Positions 51,879 to 60,171 of a stretch of 64,000 nucleotides of DNA are shown here, piece by piece; the first letter of the stretch is position 1; each line of letters opens with the position of its first letter. Source of the DNA: Bog-473 sp963745175 (GTDB lineage Bacteria > Actinomycetota > Acidimicrobiia > Acidimicrobiales > RAAP-2). A program made the position numbers and the translations under genes. Location of the stretch: positions 248,001-312,000 of the forward strand of contig CAVUWK010000001.1 of the NCBI GenBank assembly GCA_963745175.1. Direction: 5' to 3'. The notes under the pieces are model-generated. The model was not told the DNA's origin, did no database searches, and worked only from the letters and a program-made list of their open reading frames with translations.

Positions 51879-53378
51879 GTGCAGGCGAGCGCCCGGGTCG
51901 TCGAGGCCTTCGATGTGCCGACGACCGGCGCCGCCCCTGCACGCGAGGGACCACCCGGCCAAGCTGCGCTTTCGCCGGCGCGACGCCGGATTCCACAGCG
52001 GACGATCGAGATCATCGGGATCGTCATCGGGGTCGTGCTGATCGCCACCCTGGCGCGTGCGCACGCGCTGTCGAACGACGAGTTCTGGTCGTTGGCGGCC
52101 GGCCAGTGGATGCTTTCCCACCACACCTTCATGGGCCTGGACCCCTTCAGCTACACCGAGTCGCACCGTCGCTGGGTGACCGACGAATGGGGGTCCGAGA
52201 TCGCCCTGGCCGGGCTGTTCCGGGCCTTCGGCAACGCGGCCTACAGCGTGTACGCCGTGGTGCTGGGTGGCCTGTGCCTGGTGGCCAGCGCGGCCTATGC
52301 CCGTGCGCTCGGGGCCCGGGGCGGGCGGGTGGCTGCCATCGTCCTCCTGCTGGCGGCGGGCATCGCGGGCACCGTGGTGGGCGATCGGGGGCTCGACTTC
52401 TCCCTGGTGTGGCTGCCGCTCGAACTGCTCGTCCTGACCAAGGCCCGGGCCAACCCGCGCTGGTTGGTCCTCGTCCCCCTGCTGTGCCTGGTCTGGGTCA
52501 ACACGCACGGCTCGATCCTGCTCGGCCTCCTGGTGCTCGGAGTGGAGCTCGGGTGGTCCCTGATCCCGGAACGCTGGGTCCACCGGATCGGCGGCGTGCG
52601 CCAGTCGCCCCACACCGGCCCACTCGCGCTGGCGCTGCTGGGGAGCGTGGTCGCCTCCTGCATCACCCCCTATGGCCCAGGTCTGTTGGCCTACGACATC
52701 GGCGTCTCCCGCAACGGGCAGATCGCACAGGCCATCAGCGAGTGGAACTCACCCAACTTCCACTCGGTGCTGGAGTTCCTCGTCTACGGCGTCCCGTTGG
52801 TCGTGCTGGTGGCATGCCTGTGGACGCGGCGGATCCCTCTGCTCGAGGGCTCCCTGGGCGCCATCCTCTTCGTGGAAGCGCTGCAGGCACAGCGATTCGC
52901 CGTGTACCTCATGGTGATCGCGGCCGGGCTGGCCGCCACCCTCCCGGCGCGGCCGCCCTGGGGCACGACGGCGCGACGTTGGGCCGGGGGTGGTCTCGCG
53001 GTGGTGGCGATCGTCGTGCTGGCCATTCCGGCGGTCCCGGCCGGGAGCGTGGCGTCGTCGCAACCGGTTGCCGCATTCAACTACCTGAGCGCGCACCCGG
53101 GCCGCATCTTCACGCAGTACGAATGGGGTGACTACTCGGTCGCCCGCCACCGGGCCACCTTCGTGGACGGGCGCACCGACCTCTTCGAGGGCCGCGTGCT
53201 CACCGAGTTCCTCGACGTGACGAACGTGACCACCAATCCCGACCCCGTGCTGTCGGCCTCTCGCGTCTCCTACGTCGTCTGGGCCCCCGGCACGCCGTTG
53301 GCCCTCTACCTGGCGCACGACTCGCGCTGGCACGTGGTGGACCGGACGCCGGTGGCGCTGGTCTTCGCCCGCCGTTGA
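51879..53378 (+). CDS. Polytopic membrane protein, glycosyltransferase-39-like or unknown
   Basis: The 499-residue protein has ten or more hydrophobic segments (IIGIVIGVVLIATLARAHAL, VAAIVLLLAAGIAGTVVG, LLIPLCLVWVNT-like stretches). Early DPFSYTESHRRWVTDEWGSE resembles the first periplasmic loop of GT-C membrane glycosyltransferases, with D and E in acid-rich positions. The soluble C-terminal part reads RATFVDGRTDLFEGRVLTEF. Bacterial homologues are annotated hypothetical. GTG 51879 has GGGGGAG four bases upstream; ATG 51846 is an alternative. Sugar-lipid transfer is only an inference. It is the last gene before the composition change at 53.6 kb. Confidence 0.65.
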   Translation: MQASARVVEAFDVPTTGAAPAREGPPGQAALSPARRRIPQRTIEIIGIVIGVVLIATLARAHALSNDEFWSLAAGQWMLSHHTFMGLDPFSYTESHRRWVTDEWGSEIALAGLFRAFGNAAYSVYAVVLGGLCLVASAAYARALGARGGRVAAIVLLLAAGIAGTVVGDRGLDFSLVWLPLELLVLTKARANPRWLVLVPLLCLVWVNTHGSILLGLLVLGVELGWSLIPERWVHRIGGVRQSPHTGPLALALLGSVVASCITPYGPGLLAYDIGVSRNGQIAQAISEWNSPNFHSVLEFLVYGVPLVVLVACLWTRRIPLLEGSLGAILFVEALQAQRFAVYLMVIAAGLAATLPARPPWGTTARRWAGGGLAVVAIVVLAIPAVPAGSVASSQPVAAFNYLSAHPGRIFTQYEWGDYSVARHRATFVDGRTDLFEGRVLTEFLDVTNVTTNPDPVLSASRVSYVVWAPGTPLALYLAHDSRWHVVDRTPVALVFARR

Positions 53379-53499
53379 GTACGGCAAATGGGTGAGAGAG
53401 CGGTGACCTGAGTTCAGGAGCTCACGGACTATCGGTGGCGGGCGCCACGGCGGGCGTTCGGAGTGTCCCGCCGAATCCCAAACGGGAGGGAGTACACCC

Positions 53500-53637
53500 A
53501 TGAGTCAGACGACACTGTATGAACGCCTTGGCGGCCATGACGCCATCTCCGCTGTCTGCAGCGACTTGTGGCCACGTTTACAGGCGGATGCGCAACTGGC
53601 TCGCCTCTGGCAGGCGCGGGGAGACGATGGCCTGGAT
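53500..53637 (+). pseudogene. Truncated group I hemoglobin, N-terminal remnant only
   Basis: The first 46 residues, MSQTTLYERLGGHDAISAVC and then SDLWPRLQADAQLARLWQAR, are the N-terminal A-C helices of a trHbN-type globin. Resemblance ends at GDDGLD, exactly where the stop codon of the convergent PNPOx gene begins (53638). The heme-binding helices E-H and proximal His are missing; the open frame runs on to 53730 in antisense of PNPOx. GGGAGG lies eight bases before ATG 53500. This is a gene cut by a rearrangement or insertion, with the composition dropping at the same point. Confidence 0.75.
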
Positions 53638-54093
53638 CTACCAGGCGAAGAGGCGGCGTGGCCGCAACGTATAGACGAAGCCGTTCCAACCCTCAGGCGC
53701 GAACTTGCCGAACGGAGATGCCTGGTCTAGGCGGTTACACAACTCGGAGCATTCAGAGGGCCGACCCACCATTTCCGCCGTGCCCGCGCCAATGAGAGTA
53801 TTCACAAGCCCCGCGACGGTGAAGGCGACTTCGGGACTTCGACCGAGGCACTTCGCCAGCACAGATCCAGGAGAGACCGTTAAATAGATCTCTCCTTCGA
53901 CGCAGCCTCCGATGACAGGAGCCGCGTGAGGCAGCCCGGTGCGCCTGACCACGGCGATAGTGACATTCCGGGTCGCGTTGATGAACTCTTCGACCTCGCG
54001 AGCAGTTCGTTCTTGCCCTTCCAGCGAGCGAGTGAAGGGGGAGGCGGCTGCCATGGAAGCGTCAAGAAGGTGTTGGAGCGTCTCGATCGACAT
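53638..54093 (-). CDS. Pyridoxamine 5-phosphate oxidase (PNPOx)-fold protein
   Basis: The 151-residue protein has a split-barrel flavin fold: REVEEFINATRNVTIAVVRR, GLPHAAPVIGGCVEGEIYLT, AKCLGRSPEVAFTVAGLVNT, ending NGFVYTLRPRRLFAW. It may bind FMN or F420; actinobacterial relatives often use F420. The stop directly abuts the globin remnant. ATG 54093 chosen. It lies at the left edge of a low-GC segment and diverges from the TMEM175 gene. Substrate unknown. Confidence 0.8.
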   Translation of the reverse strand: MSIETLQHLLDASMAAASPFTRSLEGQERTAREVEEFINATRNVTIAVVRRTGLPHAAPVIGGCVEGEIYLTVSPGSVLAKCLGRSPEVAFTVAGLVNTLIGAGTAEMVGRPSECSELCNRLDQASPFGKFAPEGWNGFVYTLRPRRLFAW

Positions 54094-54181
54094 TTCTAGT
54101 CACGATACCCTCACCCCGCGCCGGCGGATGGGGGCAGGGCCTACCGCTGGTAGTCGGCTATTGCAGGGCTAGCCTGCCGCC

Positions 54182-54793
54182 GTGACGACGGCGCGACTCG
54201 AAACCTTCAGCGACGGCGTATTCGCCATCGCGGCCACGTTGCTCATCCTCAACGTAAATGTGACCGGGGTCCCCTTAGGAAAGGCGTTACTCCACGGCTG
54301 GCCGTCCTATGTGGCGTACGCGGTGAGCTTCCTCACGATCGGGATCATGTGGGTGAATCACCACGGGGTCTTCTCGCAGATCGACAAGGTCGATCGCACG
54401 TTCTTGATGATCAACGTTGTCTTCTTGATGCTTGTGGCATTCGTTCCCTTCCCTACGAAGCTCGTTGCCGAGAACATCCATCGTCCAGGGCTCGAGGCTG
54501 CCGCGCTGACCTACGGATTCACACTTACGCTGACCGCTCTCGCTTACAACGCGTTGTGGTTCTACGCAGCGAGGGGTAGGCGACTACTGCGAGCCGATGC
54601 GGATGCGAAGACGGTGACCGGCATCTCTCGGAGTTTTCTCCCCGGGCCCTTGATCTACCTCACGGCCACCTTGTTGGCCTTCGGGTGGCCAACGCTGAGC
54701 ATCGTTCTGTTCGCGGTGATCGCCGTCTTCTACATGCTGGAGAGTGCTCTCTTCGGACGACGCGTGGTGAACGTCTCTGTGGGACCTCGATGA
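54182..54793 (+). CDS. TMEM175 (DUF1211) family potassium-channel-like protein
   Basis: The 203-residue protein has six membrane helices. Helix one reads RLETFSDGVFAIAATLLILN, with the FSD pore motif. TFLMINVVFLMLVAFVPFPT and AALTYGFTLTLTALAYNAL are the next helices. It is the second family member in this window; the copy at 3325 has FTD instead of FSD. The two share motif and topology but little identity, so they are distant paralogues. GTG 54182 follows TAGCCT by six bases without a Shine-Dalgarno, probably leaderless. It sits in the low-GC segment. Confidence 0.85.
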   Translation: MTTARLETFSDGVFAIAATLLILNVNVTGVPLGKALLHGWPSYVAYAVSFLTIGIMWVNHHGVFSQIDKVDRTFLMINVVFLMLVAFVPFPTKLVAENIHRPGLEAAALTYGFTLTLTALAYNALWFYAARGRRLLRADADAKTVTGISRSFLPGPLIYLTATLLAFGWPTLSIVLFAVIAVFYMLESALFGRRVVNVSVGPR

Positions 54794-54950
54794 TCGTCTC
54801 CACTTTGCCCGGCAAGCCCTCACGAACGGGATCCGATGGGTATGCCCGTCCCGGCGGTAGGGGCAAACCTTGCCCGGTCCAATTCCGTAGGATCGGCTCT
54901 GCGTAAAGGACCAACATTCGAGGAATACAAGGACCGAGCGACAGACCCCT

Positions 54951-55994
54951 TTGAACCCAGACCAGTCGGCCCAACTGCTGCACTTACTGAAGTCCCACCT
55001 GAACGACTGCGAAGCGACGTTTTCGTCACGGCCGAAGCGACTCAGCGGCGGGGTCTTCTCAGAGGTGTACGGATTCAGTCTGAGTAGCGAGGGGTGCCGT
55101 CGGCCAATGGTCTTGCGCCTCTATGCCGCTGGCACCGACCCGATTCAGCCCAGGCTCGAACAGGCCGTCCAAAACGGCCTCGCCGAAGCGCATTTTCCGG
55201 CGCCACGCGTAATCTTGGCGGACAGCGATCCGGATCGGCTCGGCAGCATGTTCGTCGTGATGGAACGCCTTCCCGGTCGCGGATTTCTGCGTGGCGTTCG
55301 CCCGGACCAGTTCGTTCCCGACTTCCCCAAACTCTGCCTGCGATGGCCAAAGGTGCTCTTGGAAGTCGCAGAACAACTTCACCAGGTCGATCCCGCGCCG
55401 GTACTTGCCGCAGCAGTGATTGGTGGGATCGAAACGTCACAACTGACGGTGCGTAGGCACATCGAGTTCGTCACCGCCAACCTCGAAGCGTTCGGTGGCC
55501 ATCGTGCAAAGGATGCTTTGAACTGGTTGAGCGGCAACGAACCAACCCCCGTCGACATTCCGTCGATCATCCACGGTGACTTGTGGCCGGCCAATGTCTT
55601 GATGCAAGGGGGTCATCTCACCGGCCTGGTCGACTGGACGATGGCGGGAATAGGTGACCCGGCCCTCGATCTGGGCTATGCGTGCGCGGGCCTAGCGATG
55701 ATGCCGGCCCCGCTGCCTCCTCCACCACCGATACGTGAGGGAATCCACGCGGCAGGCAAGAACCTGGCACGGCGAATCAGAGAGCAATACTGCGAAAGAG
55801 CCCAAACGACCGCGGAACGCATCGAATTCTACGAAGCTCTGCGCTGCCTCGTAGAACTCTCCACGGTCCTTCGGTATCGTCACCGCTTGAATTGCACCGG
55901 CGCGGCAGTGCAGAGGCCGCCGTGGGACAAGGGGGTAAGAGCCCTCGTAAGACACTTTGAGAAGATGAGCGGTGTGCCAATTGCAATCGAATGA
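54951..55994 (+). CDS. Aminoglycoside phosphotransferase (APH)-fold kinase
   Basis: The 347-residue protein has a protein-kinase-like APH fold. The glycine-type loop is RLSGGVFSEVYGFSL, the catalytic Brenner motif is IIHGDLWPANVL, and the metal Asp lies in VDWTMAGIGDPALDLG. Such proteins phosphorylate aminoglycosides, macrolides, homoserine, choline or many other small molecules; resistance cannot be claimed. The TTG start at 54951 is in frame and gives a family-like length. It is the last gene of the low-GC segment. Confidence 0.8.
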   Translation: MNPDQSAQLLHLLKSHLNDCEATFSSRPKRLSGGVFSEVYGFSLSSEGCRRPMVLRLYAAGTDPIQPRLEQAVQNGLAEAHFPAPRVILADSDPDRLGSMFVVMERLPGRGFLRGVRPDQFVPDFPKLCLRWPKVLLEVAEQLHQVDPAPVLAAAVIGGIETSQLTVRRHIEFVTANLEAFGGHRAKDALNWLSGNEPTPVDIPSIIHGDLWPANVLMQGGHLTGLVDWTMAGIGDPALDLGYACAGLAMMPAPLPPPPPIREGIHAAGKNLARRIREQYCERAQTTAERIEFYEALRCLVELSTVLRYRHRLNCTGAAVQRPPWDKGVRALVRHFEKMSGVPIAIE

Positions 55995-56231
55995 GCCTCA
56001 TATCCATGGAGTCCTACCAGATTGGCAGAATCAGTCCGTGCCATCGATTACGGGCTATCTGGCCCCGTTGCCCGCTGTCACCGACTCCCGGCCTCGCCAG
56101 TCCAGGACGGCAACACGACAAACCTACGAAACACTTGAGAACGACACCAGATACCTAAGTCCGACGTCCACAGGAAGATTGCATCACACCGAATGCAATC
56201 ATCAGTTCCTCTTCACTGCGTGCATCGACGT

Positions 56232-57038
56232 TCATAGTGCCGACGGAGGGCGTGGCGGCTCGGTCAGGATCGCCTCGATGCCGCGCACGTCGCCGTCCTG
56301 GTCGGACCACGTGGCGATGTCGCGGAAACTGGAGCCGGACAAGACCGGGCCGAGCGCATCGGCCTGGTTCCCGCCGATCTCCAGCAGCAGCGCACCACCC
56401 GGGCGGAGGAACCGGGGCGCCTCGCGGACCACGCGCCGCAGCGCCCGGGTGCCGTCCGGGCCACCGTCGTAGTGGTTTGCGTCCTCGAAGACCAGGGTGT
56501 CGCGGGGGAGCAGGCGCAACTCGCCGGAGGGGACGTACGGCACCACCGCGACGACGACGTCGGTCTCGCCCCGGAGCTCCCCCGGCACGCCGTCGAACAG
56601 GTCACCGCGGTAGGCCTCGATCCCGTTCGCCCGGGCGCAGGCCACGGCACGGGCGTCGTTGTCCGTGGCCACGATGCGGGCCGACGGCCGTCCTGCCTGC
56701 ATTGCCGCGGCGATGGCCCCCGAACCGGTGCACAGGTCGACGGCGGTGCCCGCCTCGGGAAGGAGCGCGGTGGCGCGTCGGGCCAGCTCGAGGCTCTGCC
56801 AGCGGGGCACGTAGACGCCCGGGTCCACGCGCACGACGAGGTCGCCGAGCGCGGCGCGCCCGGTGATCCAGGCCAGCGGCTCGCCCGACAGGCGCCGCCC
56901 GGCCAGGGTCTCGAGCAGCGACAGGTCGGCGCCGGCGCACGCGGCCAGCTCCTCCGCCTCCTCGGTCGCGGCGACGAAGCCGGCCCGGCCCAGGCGGGCA
57001 GCCAGCGCAGCGACGTCGGGATCGGGCGGTGTCGTCAT
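56232..57038 (-). CDS. PrmC/HemK-like methyltransferase with altered catalytic motif
   Basis: The 268-residue protein has an N-terminal helical bundle (LAARLGRAGFVAATEEAEEL) and a SAM domain (VDLCTGSGAIAAAMQAGRPS). It resembles putative protein-N5-glutamine methyltransferases (TIGR03704). The NPPY motif that binds the Gln side chain is replaced: DVVVAVVPYVPSGEL, with Val and Val for Asn and Pro. This may change or abolish Gln methylation. PGVYVPRWQSLELARR is normal for the group. ATG 57038 is preferred; GTG 57053 is in frame. It lies 26 bases downstream of the MFS stop, same strand. Confidence 0.75.
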   Translation of the reverse strand: MTTPPDPDVAALAARLGRAGFVAATEEAEELAACAGADLSLLETLAGRRLSGEPLAWITGRAALGDLVVRVDPGVYVPRWQSLELARRATALLPEAGTAVDLCTGSGAIAAAMQAGRPSARIVATDNDARAVACARANGIEAYRGDLFDGVPGELRGETDVVVAVVPYVPSGELRLLPRDTLVFEDANHYDGGPDGTRALRRVVREAPRFLRPGGALLLEIGGNQADALGPVLSGSSFRDIATWSDQDGDVRGIEAILTEPPRPPSAL

Positions 57039-57064
57039 GGTCCGCGTCGTCACAGGCCGTGGCG

Positions 57065-58633
57065 TCAGTCGAGCATCGCCCCGGCGACGGGCGACCCGGA
57101 GCCTTCGCTGCCCGGCGCGCCCTCCCCGGCTCCACCGGCCTCTTCATGGGCGGGGACCGCCCGGGCGGCATGGTTGGGCAGGAACAGGGTCGGGACGAAG
57201 GCGATCAGGATGGCCGCCACGGACCACCAGAAGGTGTGGGCGAAGGCCGCAGCGACGGGGTCGGCCACCTGGGCCGGCAGCCTGCCCGTGGTCGAGATGA
57301 CGCCGGTGCTGCCGCCGGCCTTGGCCGCGGCCGGGCCGAGCTGGCTGACGATCTGGCGCTCGAGGACGACGGCGAAGAGCGCGATGGCCACCGAGCCCCC
57401 GACCTGGCGCACGATGTTCATCGTCGTGCTCGCCTTCGGGATCTCCGCGTGGCTGAGGTCGAAGTAGGCGGCCGCCGTCACGGGCATCATCGTCAGGCCG
57501 AGCCCGAGACCGCGCACGAAGAGGGTGGCGGCCAGCAACACCTCGCTGGTCGACGTGGTGACGAAGGCGAACGGGATCGTCGCCGCCGCCATGAGCAGGA
57601 TGCCGAACGGCACGATGCGCCGCGGTCCGACCCGGTCCGTCATGCTCCCGGCCCAGCGCATGATGCAGGCGGCGCCGATGCCCTGCGGGGCCATGAGGAG
57701 CCCGGCCACCCAGGCCTCCTGCCCGCGGGCGATCTGGTAGTAGAGCGGCAGCAGGAACATGGAGCCGAACAGCGTGGCGCCCAGGACGAAGATGCAGATG
57801 TTGGCGATCGCGAAGTTGCGGTCCTTGAACAGGTGCAACTCGAGCAGCGGGTTCTTGATGTGCAGCGCGTGGAGCGTGAACGCCGTCATCAGCACGATCC
57901 CGAGGACGAAGCTGACGACGACCGACATGCTGGTGAAGCTGCCGGTGGTGCCGACCTCGGCCAGCGAGTAGACGAGGGCGGCCAGCCCGGGGGAGAGCAG
58001 GCAGAACCCGAGGGTGTCGAACGATGACGGGAAGCGCTCGTCGGTGTCCCACTTCGGCAGCCAGCGGCTGGACAGGACGAGCGTGACGATGCCGATCGGC
58101 AGGTTGATGTAGAAGATCCAGCGCCAACTGAAGTTCGACACGATGAGCCCGCCGATGACCGGGCCCATGATCGGCCCGAGGACCATGGGCACGCCGATGA
58201 TGCTCATGACGCGGCCCATGCGCTGCGGGCCGGCGGCGCGGGCCAGGATCGACTGGCCGACGGGCAGCAGCATGCCGCCGCCGACGCCCTGGAGCACGCG
58301 GAAGGCGATCAGCGAGTTGGCCGACCAGGCGACTCCGCACAGGCACGAGCCGACGATGAACAGGCTGAGCGAGGTCATCCAGATCAACTTGGCCCCGAAG
58401 CGGTCCACCGCCCACCCGGTGACCGGGATCACGATGGACAGCGCGAGCAGGTAGCCCGTGGCCACCCACTGGATGGTGGTGACCGAGACGTGGAAGTCCC
58501 GGCCCAGGGTGGCCAGGGCGACCGCCACGATCGTCGTGTCGAGAATCGACATGATCGATCCCAGGACGACGACGGTCGACGTGCGCCGGACCTCGGGCGT
58601 CAGCGTGAAGGCGGTGGCTTGGGTGGAGGCCAT
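57065..58633 (-). CDS. MFS transporter, DHA2 (EmrB/QacA) drug efflux type
   Basis: The 522-residue protein has about 14 membrane helices. Motif A is AVDRFGAKLIWM in loop 2-3, and motif C-like GVPMVLGPIMGPVIGGLI lies in helix five; the N-terminus SIMSILDTTIVAVALATLGR is typical of EmrB/QacA. It exports hydrophobic or cationic compounds with proton antiport. It diverges from a MarR regulator gene, with a clear promoter between (TTGACA-N16-TATTCT). The PrmC-like gene follows 26 bases downstream. Confidence 0.9.
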   Translation of the reverse strand: MASTQATAFTLTPEVRRTSTVVVLGSIMSILDTTIVAVALATLGRDFHVSVTTIQWVATGYLLALSIVIPVTGWAVDRFGAKLIWMTSLSLFIVGSCLCGVAWSANSLIAFRVLQGVGGGMLLPVGQSILARAAGPQRMGRVMSIIGVPMVLGPIMGPVIGGLIVSNFSWRWIFYINLPIGIVTLVLSSRWLPKWDTDERFPSSFDTLGFCLLSPGLAALVYSLAEVGTTGSFTSMSVVVSFVLGIVLMTAFTLHALHIKNPLLELHLFKDRNFAIANICIFVLGATLFGSMFLLPLYYQIARGQEAWVAGLLMAPQGIGAACIMRWAGSMTDRVGPRRIVPFGILLMAAATIPFAFVTTSTSEVLLAATLFVRGLGLGLTMMPVTAAAYFDLSHAEIPKASTTMNIVRQVGGSVAIALFAVVLERQIVSQLGPAAAKAGGSTGVISTTGRLPAQVADPVAAAFAHTFWWSVAAILIAFVPTLFLPNHAARAVPAHEEAGGAGEGAPGSEGSGSPVAGAMLD

Positions 58634-58645
58634 GGCGGTTACTTC

Positions 58646-58673
58646 AGAATACTCAAAGGTATGGAGTTGTCAA
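58646..58673 (-). promoter_or_regulatory. Promoter of MFS gene, probably MarR-controlled
   Basis: On the minus strand TTGACA (58673-58668) and TATTCT (58651-58646) are separated by 16 bases. Short repeats ACTC/GAGT lie inside and beside the spacer. The 68-base divergent region also carries GACAAT (58690-58695) six bases before the MarR start. One MarR site could therefore control both directions. Confidence 0.65.
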
Positions 58674-58701
58674 AGAGTTCACCCGGTGCGACAATCACTG
58701 C

Positions 58702-59178
58702 ATGGGAGTGGCCGAGGACGCCTTCGAGCGCCTGCGCCGCATCGCCTTCGAGGGCGAGCACGCGGAGCGGATGGCCGCGCTCGGCGCACGGACCAAGCTG
58801 TCGCCCGGCGTGATCAAGATCTTGGTGCGGCTGGCCAGGCACGACGGCGTCTCCATGGGCGACATGGCCCGCGGCATCGGCTGCGATCCCTCCTACATCA
58901 CCGCGCTGGTCGACGACCTCGACGAGCGCGGACTCGCCTGCCGTGAGCCCGCACCCGACGACCGGCGGGTCAAGATCATCGTGCTCACCGACGCGGGCCG
59001 CGCCGTGGCCACCGAGATCGACAGCGTCCTCTCCATTCCACCCGCTGCGTTCTCGGCCCTGACGAAATCGGAGCTGCGCCAGTTGCGGGACCTGCTGGAC
59101 AAGGTGCTGGCGGCGAACGACGAGGCGGAGGGCGGCCGCCGCGCGCCGCGCGCGCAGGAGGTGGCGGCGGCCTCCTAG
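58702..59178 (+). CDS. MarR-family transcriptional regulator
   Basis: The 158-residue winged-helix protein has LSPGVIKILVRLARHDGVSM, the recognition region MARGIGCDPSYITALVDDLD, and the wing PAPDDRRVKIIVLTDAGRAV. It lies divergent to the MFS gene and directly upstream of an ABC exporter operon (36-base gap), so it most likely represses both and is induced by a toxic ligand. ATG 58702 is six bases after GACAAT and lacks a strong Shine-Dalgarno. The C-terminal tail is charged and probably disordered. Confidence 0.9.
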   Translation: MGVAEDAFERLRRIAFEGEHAERMAALGARTKLSPGVIKILVRLARHDGVSMGDMARGIGCDPSYITALVDDLDERGLACREPAPDDRRVKIIVLTDAGRAVATEIDSVLSIPPAAFSALTKSELRQLRDLLDKVLAANDEAEGGRRAPRAQEVAAAS

Positions 59179-59214
59179 TCGAGCCGCCGCCGTGCCGCCC
59201 GCTAGCGTCGTCGC

Positions 59215-60171
59215 ATGGTGGCGGTGAGCGTGGAGCACCTGTCCAAGTCCTACGGGGACACGGTGGCGGTGCACGATGTCAGCTTCGAGGTCGAGCGGGG
59301 CGAGGTCTTCGCGCTGCTCGGACCGAACGGCGCGGGGAAGACCACGACCGTCGAGATCCTGGAGGGGTTCCGCACCCGGAGCAGCGGGCGGGTGCAGACA
59401 CTCGGTGTCGATCCCGCCGACCACAGCACGCAGCGCTGGCTTCGCACGCGCATCGGCGTGGTGCTCCAGGAGCTGGCGGTGGAGCCGTACTACTCGGTGC
59501 GGCAGGTGCTCACCCGCAACGCCGGCTACTACCCCCATCCGCGGCCGGTCGACGAAGTCATCGACCTGATCGGGCTCACGGAGAAGCGAGACGACCGCAT
59601 CAAGAAGCTGTCGGGCGGCCAACAGCGTCGCCTCGACGTCGGCCTCGGGATCGTCGGCAATCCCGAGCTCCTGTTCCTGGACGAGCCCACGACGGGCCTC
59701 GATCCCTCCGGGCGCCGGGAGACCTGGGATCTCATCCGGCGACTGGCTGCGGCCGGGACCACCGTGTTGTTGACCACGCACTACATGGACGAGGTGGAGG
59801 TACTGGCGGACCGTGTGGCCGTCCTGTCCGGCCACGAGATCGTGGCCAGCGGCACTCCCTCGTCCATCGGAGGCCGTGACCTCGGAGCGGTGACCATCCG
59901 CTTCCGGCTCCCCGAGGGCGTCGCGGCGGCGGCGCTGCCGGTGCCGGCCCAGCCGGCGGGCGACGGTCACGTCGAGATCCACACCGAAGACGAGCTCCAG
60001 GTCCTGCACGACCTGACGGGCTGGGCCCTGGCGGGCGGCTACGCGCTGCAGGGCTTGTCGGTGCTGCGGGTCTCGCTCGAGGACATCTACCTGGGCCTGA
60101 CGGACGGGGCGGGGCCGCGGCGCGGCACCGGCTCCGACGCGGCGACCGTCGAGCGGGATGGGCAACGGTGA
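59215..60171 (+). CDS. ABC transporter ATP-binding protein, DrrA/daunorubicin-resistance type
   Basis: The 318-residue protein has Walker A LLGPNGAGKTTTVE, Q-loop VVLQELAVEP, signature KLSGGQQRRLDVGLG, Walker B ELLFLDEPTTGLDP, and the DrrA-type C-terminal extension of about 100 residues. It drives export with the permease encoded next; GTG of that gene overlaps its stop (GTGA). ATG 59215 lies six bases after TAGCGT and has no Shine-Dalgarno, so a second, leaderless promoter between marR and this gene is possible. Substrate is likely a hydrophobic drug or lipid. Confidence 0.9.
   Translation: MVAVSVEHLSKSYGDTVAVHDVSFEVERGEVFALLGPNGAGKTTTVEILEGFRTRSSGRVQTLGVDPADHSTQRWLRTRIGVVLQELAVEPYYSVRQVLTRNAGYYPHPRPVDEVIDLIGLTEKRDDRIKKLSGGQQRRLDVGLGIVGNPELLFLDEPTTGLDPSGRRETWDLIRRLAAAGTTVLLTTHYMDEVEVLADRVAVLSGHEIVASGTPSSIGGRDLGAVTIRFRLPEGVAAAALPVPAQPAGDGHVEIHTEDELQVLHDLTGWALAGGYALQGLSVLRVSLEDIYLGLTDGAGPRRGTGSDAATVERDGQR

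Noticed and set aside
54951..55994. Aminoglycoside resistance gene
   Set aside because: The APH fold is clear, but the family covers many small-molecule kinases and no resistance-specific residues can be assigned.
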